This document shows, piece by piece, positions 33,331 through 44,500 of a stretch of DNA of 64,000 bases. The translations under genes and the position numbers were made by a program. The stretch is from positions 1 to 64,000 of the forward strand of contig NW_005179130.1 in assembly GCF_000350225.1 (NCBI RefSeq), in the 5' to 3' direction. Every line of letters begins with the position of its first letter. Within the stretch, counting starts at the first letter, position 1. The DNA is from Chondrus crispus. Its lineage: Eukaryota > Rhodophyta > Florideophyceae > Gigartinales > Gigartinaceae. The notes under the pieces are model-generated. The model did not search any database and was not told where the DNA came from. It saw nothing but the letters and a program-made list of their open reading frames with translations.

Positions 33331-34125
33331 GATGTTAAGGGGTATGAGGCAAAGTATGAGCCGTTTCGACAAGTGCAGCACATTGACAGGCAAGACCACG
33401 AGATTCAGATGGCAGATGGGGACCGCGTCGGCAAGTTCTACGTCAAGTTTCACGGACCCAAGCAAAGTAGGTTGTCCCTCGCTCCTCTGCTTTTGTAGTA
33501 CTAGCCGTGCTTTGTTTGCGTGGGGAACCGTACTAACGCCTGTTTTTCATCTTTGGTAATGACTCACAGCTCCGTACGAGGGAGGAGTTTGGAAAGTCCA
33601 TGTAGAGCTGCCGGAGAACTACCCATACAAGAGCCCAAGTATTGGTTTCATCAACAGATTATACCACCCCAACGTCGATGAAATGTATGTCCTCCTCCTT
33701 CCGCCTCTTTTTCCCCCTACGATATGTCTGGATATACTAACAGGGGAGTGCGTTTTATTTTGTAATGTTGACAGGTCTGGAAGCGTGTGCCTGGACGTGA
33801 TCAACCAAACGTGGAGCCCTATGTACGACCTAACTAACATTTTTGAAGTCTTCCTCCCGCAGCTTCTGACCTATCCAAACCCGACCGACCCTCTCAATGG
33901 GGAGGCTGCGGCCCTTCAGATGCGGGAGCCAGACCGGTACAAACAAAAAGTGCGCGAGTACGTGCAAAGATACGCCAAGCCCGAGGACTTCCCATCTGGG
34001 TCCGCAGACGACAAGGAGGATGACGACGACGCCTCCCGCTTCTCCATGACGGATTCAGAAGGAGAGGATGACGTGCCGCTGCCAGGTGATGTGGGCGCTT
34101 CTAATCCGGCCGGTGCGAAAGACAT
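33331..34125 (+). CDS. Ubiquitin-conjugating enzyme E2, UBE2H/UBC8 type (5' exon not found)
   Basis: E2 enzymes carry activated ubiquitin as a thioester on a catalytic cysteine. Exons: 33331-33466, 33570-33684, 33775 onward, with GT-AG introns of 103 bp (33467-33569) and 90 bp (33685-33774). The spliced reading gives [52 protein letters not shown] (catalytic Cys), [15 protein letters not shown] and [15 protein letters not shown], all hallmarks of UBE2H. An acidic tail ([16 protein letters not shown]) follows. The N-terminal dozen residues are missing; the exon begins at a 3' splice site (CGCAG). No stop ends the E2: the frame runs on into ATR-like sequence. Confidence 0.88.
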
Positions 34126-35350
34126 TGAGAAGTTAGATATTGGTCCTCTCGGACTGATTTTGGGTCTTCGTTCAGATGCGATTCCCATGGCACGAATAAA
34201 AGGTCTGGCAGCAGACTATCTCTTGGCTGCCGCAATTTCAGAACTGCAGCATTGGCAGGGTTCTTTGAATTCTCAATCGGAGAAAGCCGCACAAGTACAT
34301 ACCCTCTCACTGAAGGCGTGGAAACCGACAGACCCGACAGACTGCGATGCCGGCACTACCATTGGACCCAATCTGGTCGAAAGCCGGGAAGCAGTTGTCT
34401 ACGGTCGTCGTCCCATTGCTTTGCAACTATCAAGGTTTCTGAGTTCCAGCTTATCCGAGTGGCTTCCATTCACAGTTTGCCGAATGCTGCAAAACGATTC
34501 CTTCACAGAAGCATTAAGGGTTCTCTTGCTTTGCCCAAACGTTGAGGCATTATGGAAGAAGGTCCCGAGGTACGCCGTTAGTCTGTTACTTCGACAAAGG
34601 GACGCAGTAGGTTTGGAGTCTCTAGCTCTGCGTGTAAATCAATCCAAGAAGGATCTTGTCGATCAAGTTTGCGCTGATGCTCTGGGTATGGCGGCGATGA
34701 CAGACATGGATGGTTTTGACGTGAGGCCGACTGGTGCGAACGCCCTTATTTTAGAATCGCTTGGAATGCCTTTGGGAACCACCGTTCGCAAACGTGCCGG
34801 AAAGATTGTACAAAGAATAATCATGGACATTGGTGGAGAAAGAGATCTTCAGGCTAGGCGGGCGCTATTCTCAGTAGCCCAGATTCTTCCAATCTCCCGA
34901 CAAGGAAGCAGTACAGAACCTAATGTTGTGGGAGCCTTGGTATCTACGCACTTCATGCTTGTCATGGATGCTGTAAACCGAGGCCTCTTTAGTTCCAAGG
35001 CCTCTGAATAGGACCGTATGCATTATTTGCGCATGCTGGATGGTGTGATTGGCCTCGCCCATGAGCGCTTGCACGCCTACGTCCCCAAGATTCTCGCCAC
35101 CTTGAAAATGGCCGCAGAACTTGAAAGAGAGAGCCTGTGGTTCCATCAGCAAACGATGAAGGCATGGACTAATTTTCTACTGCATCTTGGTCCAAAGCGC
35201 ATGTTGCCTCACTTGGGATCAATACTGGCTATTCTTTTGCCGATGGTGTCATCGGCAGAAGATACTTTAGCAGCAACTCTCCATCGGTTAATGGCATAGG
35301 GTAAAAGACATTCGTTTGCAGACTAGGCGGAAATTGTTCTACTTCTCCGG
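34126..35350 (+). pseudogene. ATR-kinase-like HEAT/UME fragment fused in frame to the E2
   Basis: Continues the E2 frame without a stop, then TAG at 35009-35011, resumes in the same frame (MHYLRMLDGVIGL) to TAG at 35297-35299 and a third TAG about 12 codons on. The helical pattern and the block HAYVPKILATLKMA, HQQTMKAWTNFLLHLG, MLPHLGSILAILLPM match the UME region of ATR checkpoint kinases (compare a pattern of a 'tLr...L..aWd.Fv..Ld..hlg.ll....a.llpl' type). The kinase domain is absent. I read it as a captured, decaying piece of an ATR gene. The ATR assignment rests on recalled family patterns. Confidence 0.62.
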
Positions 35351-36307
35351 ATGGCGTTGATGGGGCGTTGGTGGAATGCTTTCAAGCACAGAGCAAACTT
35401 CTCATACGAGCGCTATACGAGGAATCGCTATGGACTGCTTATACCTTTCGACTGTTACGAGACCATGTACTTTGACGATGCTTCGTATAAAGAGGTGTTT
35501 CCCCAATGCCCACAGTGGCTGCAAGCTCTGAAGTTCCCTGAGGGAGTTCCGCTACCACTGCCGCCGGTCATCTACTACTACCATGAAGAAATGGTCGTAA
35601 GGGAGGGAGGCGTGATGTCAGAAAGATGTCGCAGGCTTTGGCAAATGTTTCGCATGGAGATATGCACCATGTTTTGTGCGTTTTGGTTCAACGAGGCAAC
35701 AAGGGGCGGCGGCCTATTCTTGGTGGACAAAGGTACCATTACAGTGCTGAAGGACGTATGCAAGGATGTGAGGTGGGTGAATGGGAGCCAGATGCTCTTT
35801 CTTCTCATGGAGTTTGTGCATAAGCTGCCACTACATCTGGAATGCTATATGGTGAGCACAAATCCGCATCTATCTAACTGCGTGTACTTCCACGCGTTGC
35901 ATGGAACAGGAGAGGCGGATATGAGGAAGGCAGGAGGAGAAGTGCGATACCTTTCTTTCAAATCGAGAAGGATTCGGTTGGCTGCGCGTCAGCAGCGGCG
36001 CATGGAGGAGAGGCAGTCCTCGCCTATGGCCCTAAGTCTTCATCCACAGGATTTGTCGTTAGTGGAAGGCCTTCCCGCGCTCGTCATTGCCAAGCAGTGG
36101 GACCTCCACGGTAGTCTGACTGTTAGAGGGCTGGTATCATTGCTGTATGATAGAGCAAGCAAAACGATCAGAACTGTTGATCAGATCTCTCAAGAAGTGG
36201 GCAGGCTGCAGCAGGAGAATGAATCGCTGCGCAGCTTCTTTAATGGAACGGCAACTGGGCATCCGTCGGCTGTCCGCGCCAAAATTTACACCATAGGCCG
36301 AGTATAA
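35351..36307 (+). CDS. Uncharacterised ORF, 318 codons
   Basis: Starts MALMGRWWNAFKHRANF. Aromatic-rich N-terminal part (IPFDCYETMYFDD, PPVIYYYHEEMVV), a Cys/Met-rich middle (WQMFRMEICTMFCAFW), and a C-terminal coiled coil (ISQEVGRLQQENESLRSFF). No domain recognised. It lies just after the ATR-like fragment in the same nominal frame but separated by stops, so it is a distinct segment. It could be another captured host fragment or an element protein. Confidence 0.45.
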   Translation: MALMGRWWNAFKHRANFSYERYTRNRYGLLIPFDCYETMYFDDASYKEVFPQCPQWLQALKFPEGVPLPLPPVIYYYHEEMVVREGGVMSERCRRLWQMFRMEICTMFCAFWFNEATRGGGLFLVDKGTITVLKDVCKDVRWVNGSQMLFLLMEFVHKLPLHLECYMVSTNPHLSNCVYFHALHGTGEADMRKAGGEVRYLSFKSRRIRLAARQQRRMEERQSSPMALSLHPQDLSLVEGLPALVIAKQWDLHGSLTVRGLVSLLYDRASKTIRTVDQISQEVGRLQQENESLRSFFNGTATGHPSAVRAKIYTIGRV

Positions 36308-36726
36308 CCCCGTTCCATGGCCCGTTCAATGTACCTCATGCACACCCGCCCCAGAGGACGGACAGCGGATATGATGGATACAATGATGACAGGAGAGGAG
36401 AACAAAGGGGCGGCCGCCATCATTATGTTATAGATGAAGGGGACTGGCGAGATCGGAACGAGTGGGTTAGTAAGGGACGGGATAATCGTGAACGATATCA
36501 ACGTCAAGGCATTGGCTATGGCACAGGGCAGAGAATAGAAGCAAACGATGAACTTCTATACGGATACGGTTGCCATGATGTTTCTCCGTTTCGTGGTCGA
36601 GCTCGGCAGAGGGAATGGACTGCTCCGGAACCAGAGAGGACCAGATTCAGGCGCTCGAGTATGGACAATGACTACTAGTAAACACTTTGGCCAAAGTGAA
36701 GTAAAGATTCATTGACTGTACCTATG
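36308..36726. other. Intergenic stretch between convergent ORFs
   Basis: Contains one GCGGCCGC (36410-36417) and a 16-bp perfect palindrome CACTTTGGCCAAAGTG at 36683-36698. A minus-strand frame at 36286-36507 is hydrophobic but has no recognisable motif. Both neighbouring ORFs end into this interval. Confidence 0.45.
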
Positions 36727-39312
36727 CTAAATGGCGAACACACCGCCATCCACTGAAGGCTGTATCTCTCGCGCTGATGTGTCCTTGGTACGCTGCCCTT
36801 CGACACCGTTCACACCTGCTTCAGTACCATCATTGCGAGGACTCGCCCCAACGTTTAGCTTGCAGTACAAATTATCCTTCATGCGGAGAACTGTCCCCGA
36901 AAGGGATCTGATCTGTGATGAACGACCTGGTATGAGCTCGGATAGTCTCAAATTTCCACATTTGATACTTGTGGTGTCCATGTTGTTGATATCACGGACG
37001 CGACCGTTTTCACAGTTCTTCACCAAAAACTGAGACGTCAAGTCTTTGAAGACTAAGGCGATTCCGAGAATACAGCAGAGTGCATCTTTGTGACCAAGGA
37101 GGAATGAGAGTGGACTTCTTTCCGAATCGGAACTTTGCGCAAACTCCGTGCAAAACTTGGCGGCCGCCTCCACAACGTTGATAGCTTTATTGATAACTCT
37201 CTTTTTCGTTCTGTTTCTCTTTCTTTTAGACGAACCTAAGGCCTCAGTCACTTGTACCTCGTGAGAAACAACAAGAATCATGTCCTGTCGCTTCCCGTAC
37301 AGCTCACTCAGAAGGTTGGAATTGTATTCATTAAGGTTTATATCGCCGGAAGACTTCGTCTTTGTGTTTTTGATGTCTTGAAGGCGGCCGCCCGTTGACT
37401 TGGAAGCATCAACTTCTGGGAACCCCCAACGAACCGTAAGCTTTGATTGATCAACTGACACACCAGATCCCGACCATGGCACCATCAGGAAACCTAATTG
37501 TTCGAGGAATGCTGACTTGCACTTCTTCCTGGACTGGTTCAAGTGCTTGCCCATAAGCTTGTATATCTTCCAAGCTCCGTGCCTGGCAACGTCCCGCGTC
37601 GTCGGAACCTCCTTTACCACAACTTTCTCTGGCGCTTGCATGTTCCCGGGCCCGGGCGTGTATTCACCATCCTCTTCTTCCCCAGAATCACTTTCACTTT
37701 CGACATCCTTCAGTCTACGTTTCGAGGCTTCAGACTTACTGTAATCCTGCACCAACCTGGCGTGCTCGATGTCCGTTTCAAGGATGAATCCTTTCTTCAG
37801 CCAGTCTGGTTGGCGCAAACTCACAGCTTTCCCGGTGCAACTGAAATCGACGGGAGTGTCCGTTTTACAAGTGCGGCCCTCAGAATTTTCAGCAGTTTCA
37901 CGAACGGCGTCGGCTGCGATAACATTCTGATCTGCTCTGGCCTCCCCTTCCTCGCCGTCATCCGCAAACATTCCAAAGCTGTTCAGCTGCACATTGTATA
38001 TGAAGTTGAGGACAACATTCTTCTTGAAGCGACTGTGGCGTCCGCTAATACCCTCTCTGAACTGCTTTCTTGTCTCCCTTGGATTTTTCCCGCACAGCAA
38101 AACCTGTACTGCAGTTGAAAAACGAAACAAGACCCGTTCCTTGGCCAAGGTGTTATCACGAGCTGTCCGAAGAACTTCGAAGGGTACGATGCTGCATAGA
38201 ATTCGATTACAAGCATCTCGGTTGACAACAAGGCCATCACAAGGAGTGAGTTTGTCCAGAAGCTTGTTAAATCGGCTGAGGGGGGTGTCTGTGGATTTGT
38301 TAGACGTGTTTGTTCTGGACACAATGGCATGAATATCTGCTAGCTGGGTGCCCACCTCATCAAATCTTTTGTCTGTCTTATCCATTCTTTCAACAAGACT
38401 GTTTGTCAGCGTATTGAGCCTTGCATTGAGCACGCCCTCGAGTTTTCGGAACATGGACTGTAAAATGGAATTTGTAGTTGTCACCGCTCCCAATGCATGA
38501 GGTTGTTCCGTGCTTTCTATATCGATATCCAGGTCGTCTCAAGGCTGGTGTCGGCTGACGCTTGTCCCAGGAACTTCCGTAATTCCCCCGTCATCGCTTT
38601 CCGAACAGTATTCCGCCCGGAGATGTTTCTTAAGCTCTCTTACGCCGCGCTCAGCCATAGCTGTGGAACCCTCTTCCTCAAACAAACTTTCGGCGTCTGA
38701 TTCCAAGATGCGTGCGCGTCGTTCCATCAGTCTGAATCTATCTTTTTCTTCGCGGTCACGTCTCTCCATTTCTGCTTCTCTCTCAGCGCCTTCAGCTGCC
38801 AAATCCTCATCTTCTTCATCGTCTGAATCCATGATCATTTCTGGCACTTTGCGAACAGGCTGCTCTTGCAACGCCGTTTTTGTTCTGGGTGAACGTCGGG
38901 GTGATGGTTCTAATGTATCCTCTTGCCCCGGACGGGGAATCAGGTTTTTGACTGGTGTGATTTCTGGGGTAATTGGGTGCACTCGCGCTTGTCTAGGTAC
39001 CATTTCCTCATTCTGCAAATGAAGCACCCGCCTTGACGATCTCACAGTCGTGACTGGGCGCTCATCACCCTGCGTTGCGTTGGATTCCGGAGCGGCCGCT
39101 CCCCGAGACTTCCGGGCTAACGCCCGGTTACGGGGGGATCTTCTACGGCTGTTTCGAGGGGTCAACTGCGAGAGAATAGCCCTTGTTTTGGGCGGAGAAA
39201 CGTTTGGCCGGCGACGAACCTCCGAACTGTTGCGACGCATCTTCTTAGAGTCTGGTGAAGCATTGGCTGCTTCGGGTATAGCACGTTTCTTGGCGGCCCG
39301 TGTATTCGACAT
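36727..39312 (-). CDS. Uncharacterised ORF, ~860 codons with one in-frame TGA; probable element accessory protein
   Basis: From MSNTRAAKKRAIPEA at 39312 the frame runs to 36727 with a single stop, TGA at 38539-38541 (QP stop DDLDIDIES). N-terminal part: basic nuclear-type stretches (NSRRRSPRNRALARKS), repeated SPRR motifs, and a long acidic/charged coiled coil. Middle: a coiled coil (MFRKLEGVLNARLN and onward). C-terminal: unknown globular region with basic SSKRKRNRTKKR. The composition suggests a DNA-binding nuclear protein, such as the second protein of a large DNA transposon. It is divergent from 39513-41060 with only 200 bp between them, so a shared bidirectional promoter is likely. Confidence 0.5.
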
Positions 39313-39512
39313 TGGGAAAAAGGGGCAGTGTTCCTCAATTTATGGATACGAAGAACCTGCAGCTATAACAGCATGTGAAAAAGTTGGCCGGCCGGCCTAA
39401 AGGCCACCCATTACAGTATTGGTGAATATCAATGTGAAAACGCCCACAAACGTACTGTGAGTGGCCACGACTCTTCCATTTTGTTAGAAAATTCCTGTTC
39501 GGGAGTGCTTGA
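39313..39512. promoter_or_regulatory. Probable bidirectional promoter between divergent ORFs
   Basis: A 200-bp gap separates ATG codons facing away from each other. It includes the palindromic GGCCGGCCGGCC at about 39384-39395. No TATA box is evident. Inferred from gene arrangement only. Confidence 0.4.
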
Positions 39513-41060
39513 ATGAGTCGTTGGACAATAAAATTCTCCCCGGAGAATGCTTGGATTGCGGATATCTGGGGTATGCCCAGACCGAATCCGCGCTCGCCAC
39601 ACGACAAGGCTATTTCCCGTCCGGAACATCTCAGAGATCGCCTATCGCGTATCTTCGACAAGATAAGTGGCGTCCGCCTTGACAGAGGAATGCAACGCCT
39701 TCGGGCATGCCGAGAAAGAGAAGCGCTGCCTCTACCGAATGATTTCGTCGAGGTTCTATGGATGTTGGAAGACGATGACGACGAAGCAACGTGGTGCAGC
39801 GCTCAAGTAACGGATATTGAGGATGCTCCCGCCACGGCCGCAAACGATAAGGTTCAGGTGTTGGCGACAGCTACTTTGGAATACGAGGAGAAGGCTGCAT
39901 ACGGTGATCATATTTATCAAGTGGAATTCGTTGTTGGCCGTTTATTGAGACGGGCGGAGCTGGATGGAGACGAGAATAACAATCCGGTACTGACATGGCG
40001 GACGCCAGTTATTCCACAGGCTCATGACGGGATGGATGAAGCGGATAGAGACTGGACTGGAGATGATATTGCAAAAAACAGTAAGAGGCGGAGAGTTGTT
40101 GACCAGTATCGGATGAAAGAACTCGCGGATATCGTTGATCGACTGAGGAAAAGCCATGCACAAGTACTTGGCCAAGTAGACATGCTAAATCGGAAGGTCG
40201 AGCTAAACAGTTGTCGGATATCGGAGGGGCTGTCGTCGACAAGGGATGAGTCCGTGCTGAAGATAGTAAACTTTCTGCGCCACCGCCTGGAAGTCGCAGT
40301 GCAGAAGTCGCTGCGTAAGCCGTCAAGTCATATTGAACAAACGTCGGCCGACAAAATGAATATAGGGACCTTAGGGGGTATGACGCAGAGCTTCATTCGG
40401 GTCGTTGCGGATTGCGAGCTGGCAGATTTTGAGTTGATAGCGAGGAATCTATACAGCTGCATGGTCGAGGACTCGACATTGCGTCTGGTGTTCTATCCTG
40501 AGTATGCAGAGACACAGGGCCCGGCCGGGACATCACAGACATTCTACATACTGTTCAATCGCATGGCAGGGCTTTGTTCATTTCTGGGATTATACCATAA
40601 GGCGGACCGTCTCGCGATGTCGAAGAAGGAGGGCAGTGCGGGGGTCGGAATGTTGAGGTTGATGGGTACGTATGTATATTCGAGCGATGTCGGGGCCCCC
40701 GCTGCAGTTTTTGTAGGGCACAGTCGCGGAAACACCTTCGAAAGGGATGTTGCTAACCCCGGGAGCGGAGAGCTTGTGTTGTTCAAGAACAACCGCATAT
40801 GGGACTCGGAAAGCAAGACCTTCGATGCAGGCCTGCGTTGTACTAGGCGGAGGCCGTCCATAGTGGAAGACCCAAATGTGTCAAGCGCAGTTCCTCTGCC
40901 CAGTCGGGCTTTTCATTTGGTGTGGCGGAGAGCGCAAGAGGTTTCCAGGCACTGGTCTAAGAGGCACAGGAAAAGGAATGTTCGTGTTCCAGGGCAGCTG
41001 GCAGTCGTGATGCCATATGTGATGTTTGTGGGGGACTCGCATTGCGCGGACGCGCGTTGA
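39513..41060 (+). CDS. Uncharacterised ORF, 515 codons, divergent from 36727-39312
   Basis: Starts MSRWTIKFSPENAWIADIW and is uninterrupted. A globular N-terminal third with acidic patch (MLEDDDDEAT), a basic SKRRRVVDQYRMK stretch, a coiled-coil segment (IVDRLRKSHAQVLGQVDMLN), then a long unrecognised domain (LADFELIARNLYSCMVED, FYPEYAETQGPAG) and a basic end (HWSKRHRKRNVRV). No family recognised. Its intactness contrasts with the nonsense-bearing partner. The accessory ORF at 56903-58012 in the 11.3 kb element has a similar position (divergent from the transposase), but I could not show sequence homology. Confidence 0.5.
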   Translation: MSRWTIKFSPENAWIADIWGMPRPNPRSPHDKAISRPEHLRDRLSRIFDKISGVRLDRGMQRLRACREREALPLPNDFVEVLWMLEDDDDEATWCSAQVTDIEDAPATAANDKVQVLATATLEYEEKAAYGDHIYQVEFVVGRLLRRAELDGDENNNPVLTWRTPVIPQAHDGMDEADRDWTGDDIAKNSKRRRVVDQYRMKELADIVDRLRKSHAQVLGQVDMLNRKVELNSCRISEGLSSTRDESVLKIVNFLRHRLEVAVQKSLRKPSSHIEQTSADKMNIGTLGGMTQSFIRVVADCELADFELIARNLYSCMVEDSTLRLVFYPEYAETQGPAGTSQTFYILFNRMAGLCSFLGLYHKADRLAMSKKEGSAGVGMLRLMGTYVYSSDVGAPAAVFVGHSRGNTFERDVANPGSGELVLFKNNRIWDSESKTFDAGLRCTRRRPSIVEDPNVSSAVPLPSRAFHLVWRRAQEVSRHWSKRHRKRNVRVPGQLAVVMPYVMFVGDSHCADAR

Positions 41061-41593
41061 GAGCTGAACGAAGATGCGATGAACGAAATTGTCAGTCCGG
41101 TGCACCCGGGAACTGTTGGTCAACAGGATGTGCCGGGTTCACCCAACACCGCTGGCGGTAATGTATAGTAATGTAGTTTAAGGCTACTAATAAACGACGC
41201 TGCGATACATTTACACTGAAGCGATCTCGAGCAATGAACTAAGCTCCTTCCCATTTTCCACACGTGGATGACCACACTATGCAGCTTCAAAGTGTTGGTG
41301 CGCACCAGTACAATATCAGCCTGGATCTAGTAGAAACTAACAGATATCCGTCCTATACTATATTTTACATTAAAAATGGCTCATCAAGCTAGACCAGCGG
41401 TAGGTTTGATACGATCGGAAAAGTGTGCTGCGCGCGCGCGAAAATTCTAAAACAAATTTCGAACCACTAAATCTACGGGGCCATTCTAAAAATCATTTCA
41501 GATATTGAAAATCTGACCTCATAGTGCAGTCAAATCACCAGAAATTGTCCAAATTTTCGCGCGAAACCAAATTCTGCCAAAAAATTAACAGCA
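41061..41593. other. AT-rich gene-free stretch
   Basis: No frame of interest. Contains GCGCGCGCGC at about 41432 and TTTCGCGCGAAA at about 41556. It may hold the right terminus of whatever element encodes 36727-41060. No inverted terminal repeats were recognised. Confidence 0.4.
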
Positions 41594-44500
41594 ATGCTGT
41601 CGTCACCGCTCCAAACGGCGGCGAGCTTCTCCACTTCCTCCAGTGACTATGTTCCCAGCTCGTCGCGGTTCTACGCCGTTACTGTACGTCAACTGGGTCG
41701 TCGGTCTCGTCGTTCTTCCCTGCGCAGGAGTGGTCATGCGTTGGCTGGCGCCGTGATAACCCCCCACCGACAGCGAGGGCTGGGGCGCCTCTGTTCGCGT
41801 CCGCGCGCAGTCTGCTTGTGCGTCGTCGCACGGGTCTCACGGGGCATGTTCGAATCCACGTCGTCCTGGCAGCTGTCATACGATTACGTTGGCCCCAGTG
41901 GTCTCCTCGGGCAACGAAAACGGTCTCCTTCTTGATGGAGCGGTCGGGGCCGCCCACCGACGCGGTGCCGAACGCATGCCTTCGAATCGGCGTCCGACGT
42001 CTCCCTCGGCGTGGATCGTTCACCGCGAACGAGTCACGATTTCGGCACTCGTCCTTTTCGGTCGGGTCGAGTGCTAACGGCTTCTCTTCTACGGGAACTG
42101 TCCTAGCGTAACGTCCCCGTGGGGGGGCGTGAGTTCTTATACACGCGCGCTAGCACGGTAGTGCCCAGCTCGACATGTAGCCAGGTGGTCCAGCCGAACG
42201 AGGGATGACGAGGCCCTTGACGAATGATTCCCTCGTATTCGCGCCTCAGGGAGCGAGTCTCTCGACATGGTCAGGTAATTTATGTAACCAATCCTTGCGG
42301 AGTTACGCTCAGACGGCGAAGTTGGCAGTATAGGCGACTAGAGCGGCCGGGCGTCTGGGCGCGCTCTTCGGTAGGGTCCCCGCGCTCGCGAGCGAGTCGT
42401 GGGTGATGTGTACGCGGGTTACGTCGCTCGAGCGCAACTTTGCGCGCCCCTTGTCTTGATGTGCCGACGTGAGGGTCCGTTGCGGCGACGAGCGTAAGGA
42501 CGTGTAAGGATGCGACGGCGCGTTCGTAAGCGAGTTAGCATGCACGAGCGTCCTGCGTCTTGGTGACGGAAGTGGGGTCGGATCGTGCCGAGATGATGCG
42601 AGCACATCACATCGTGCGTTCCCGAATTCTGTACGGGGGAGCGTGTCGGCCGAATGTCGATTGCCTGTGGCGCTCGCGTCTTTTTCGCATACGTATTGCA
42701 CGATTTGTCGCTCGCGCATCGGATCTCGGATCCAGTGCGTACTTGTCACTGCCCACGCGCGCGCACACTTAACGAGCACATTTGGTCGCTGCTGGCCTGG
42801 TCCCTTTCCTCAGGGGTCGTCCCCTCCTGCGCAGTACGGACTGCCCAAGGCTTTGGAGTCGCGTTCGGAAAACGTTCATCACTTGCTCAACCGTTGCGAG
42901 TCCATCGGCGGGGGCGCGTACACGTAGCGGTCTGCGGACACCCGCTCGGTGACGCCATCACGATCGATTGTGATGGTTCGACGATCGTTGGCGAGGACAC
43001 GGTACGGCCCCACGGCGGGCGAAGCGAGCTTGTTCGATGTCTTGCCCCCGTCGGTAGGGTTCAGGTAGATGAAGTTACCTGGCTCGAGACGTGTGTTAAC
43101 CGTTCGAACGCGCTTATCGAAGTCGCGTTTGTAACGGGCTTGCGTGCATCGCAAGCTCTCGTAGGCCTTCTGGATTTTCGCGTCCGGTCTTGAGGAACTC
43201 CGCACGCTGCGTTCCCCTATCGGGTAGGGAGCACGTCCCCGCCGGTTCGTCAAAGAGAAAACTCCGGCGGGGGCCGGCTGAGCACGAGCTCAAACGGGGT
43301 CGTTCGTGTGGTTCGGTGTACGTGGGAGTTATATGCGTACGTTAACGGTCCCACGTACACGTCCCAGTCGTCTTCATGCTCGTTCACGTACTTGTAGAGC
43401 ATCGCCGCAATCGTTCGGTTATAGCGTTCCACCTGCCCGTTTGTCTGCTGGTGGTACGCCGACGTATAAATGTTCGTAATTCCCAGCACCCGGCATGTGC
43501 TTTGGAAGAACTTTGCGTTGAACTGCGGTCCGTTATCCGACAGTAGCGAGCGTGAGACGCCGTACTTAAAGACCCACGCTTCGCAAAACGCCACCGCGAC
43601 GGTGTAGGCGGTTACCGTTTGCAGTGCGACAACCTGCGTTAACTTCGTAAAGCGGTCGGTGATTGCCAGGAGGAATCCTTTCCCTGCCTTGGTCTTTGGG
43701 AGCGGCCCCAGTACATCGATCGCCAGGCTCTTCAACGGCCGCGTCGCCGGAAACAACCTCAATCGGTTTAGGTGTTTCCGAGGCTTGACGCGGTTCATCG
43801 CACAGGTTCGACAACCTCGTACGGTCGACGCGACGTCCGCGGCCAAGTGTGTTCAGTAGTACTCGCGACGGAGCGCGTAGTACATGCGGTTCTGCCCCAG
43901 ATGCCCGGCGATGGCCGGGTTATGGCAGAGCCGCAGCAACTGGGCGCGTAGATTCCGAGGGACCACCACCTGTACGATATCAGGGTCGAAGGGGTGTCTC
44001 CGTTTGAGCACCCCTTGGTGGTCCTCGAAGAACGCGGAGTCCCGGGACTCTGACTGTCGTGTCAATACCGTTTGGCAGAAGTCACCCACGCGTTATTCCT
44101 CGGCTATCTCCTCTATCGTAAGACGGGCAGGCAGGTCGTCCTGCAAAGGGGCGACCTGGGAACCCGGGGTATCGGCTCCGAAGTCTTGGGCGCGATCGAG
44201 GTCCGCGGCGTCGAACTCCTCGTTCTCTGCCCAGAAAGCGTCGGGGTTTTCTAGAGCGGGGGCTTCGTCGTCGCCCCTCGGCTCGTCGCGCGCTCGGGCG
44301 CGCGAACTCCTTCGAAATTTCGTTCGGTTCCTTGTCGTCACGAAGACGTGGTCAGCCTTGTGGTCGCAGCTCGCGGTACATACGTGGTCCGCGAGCTCGT
44401 CCGAGACATCACGAACGGTAGTGCCCGTGTCGTAGGTGGGGATGTCGTCGTCCACCTCGACAGCCGGGCGAAGGTCGTCGGCGACCCTCGGTGATACGAG

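Noticed and set aside
33683-33774. Start of the E2 at [12 protein letters not shown] (33683)
   Set aside because: This stretch is the second intron (GTATGT...TTGACAG). The E2 sequence joins smoothly when it is spliced out.
13203-38541. Genome-wide UGA recoding (selenocysteine or reassigned stop), since several long frames are broken by TGA
   Set aside because: TAA and TAG also interrupt frames, TGA is used as a terminal stop, and several stops match C:G to T:A changes against a relative. No SECIS-like element was recognised.
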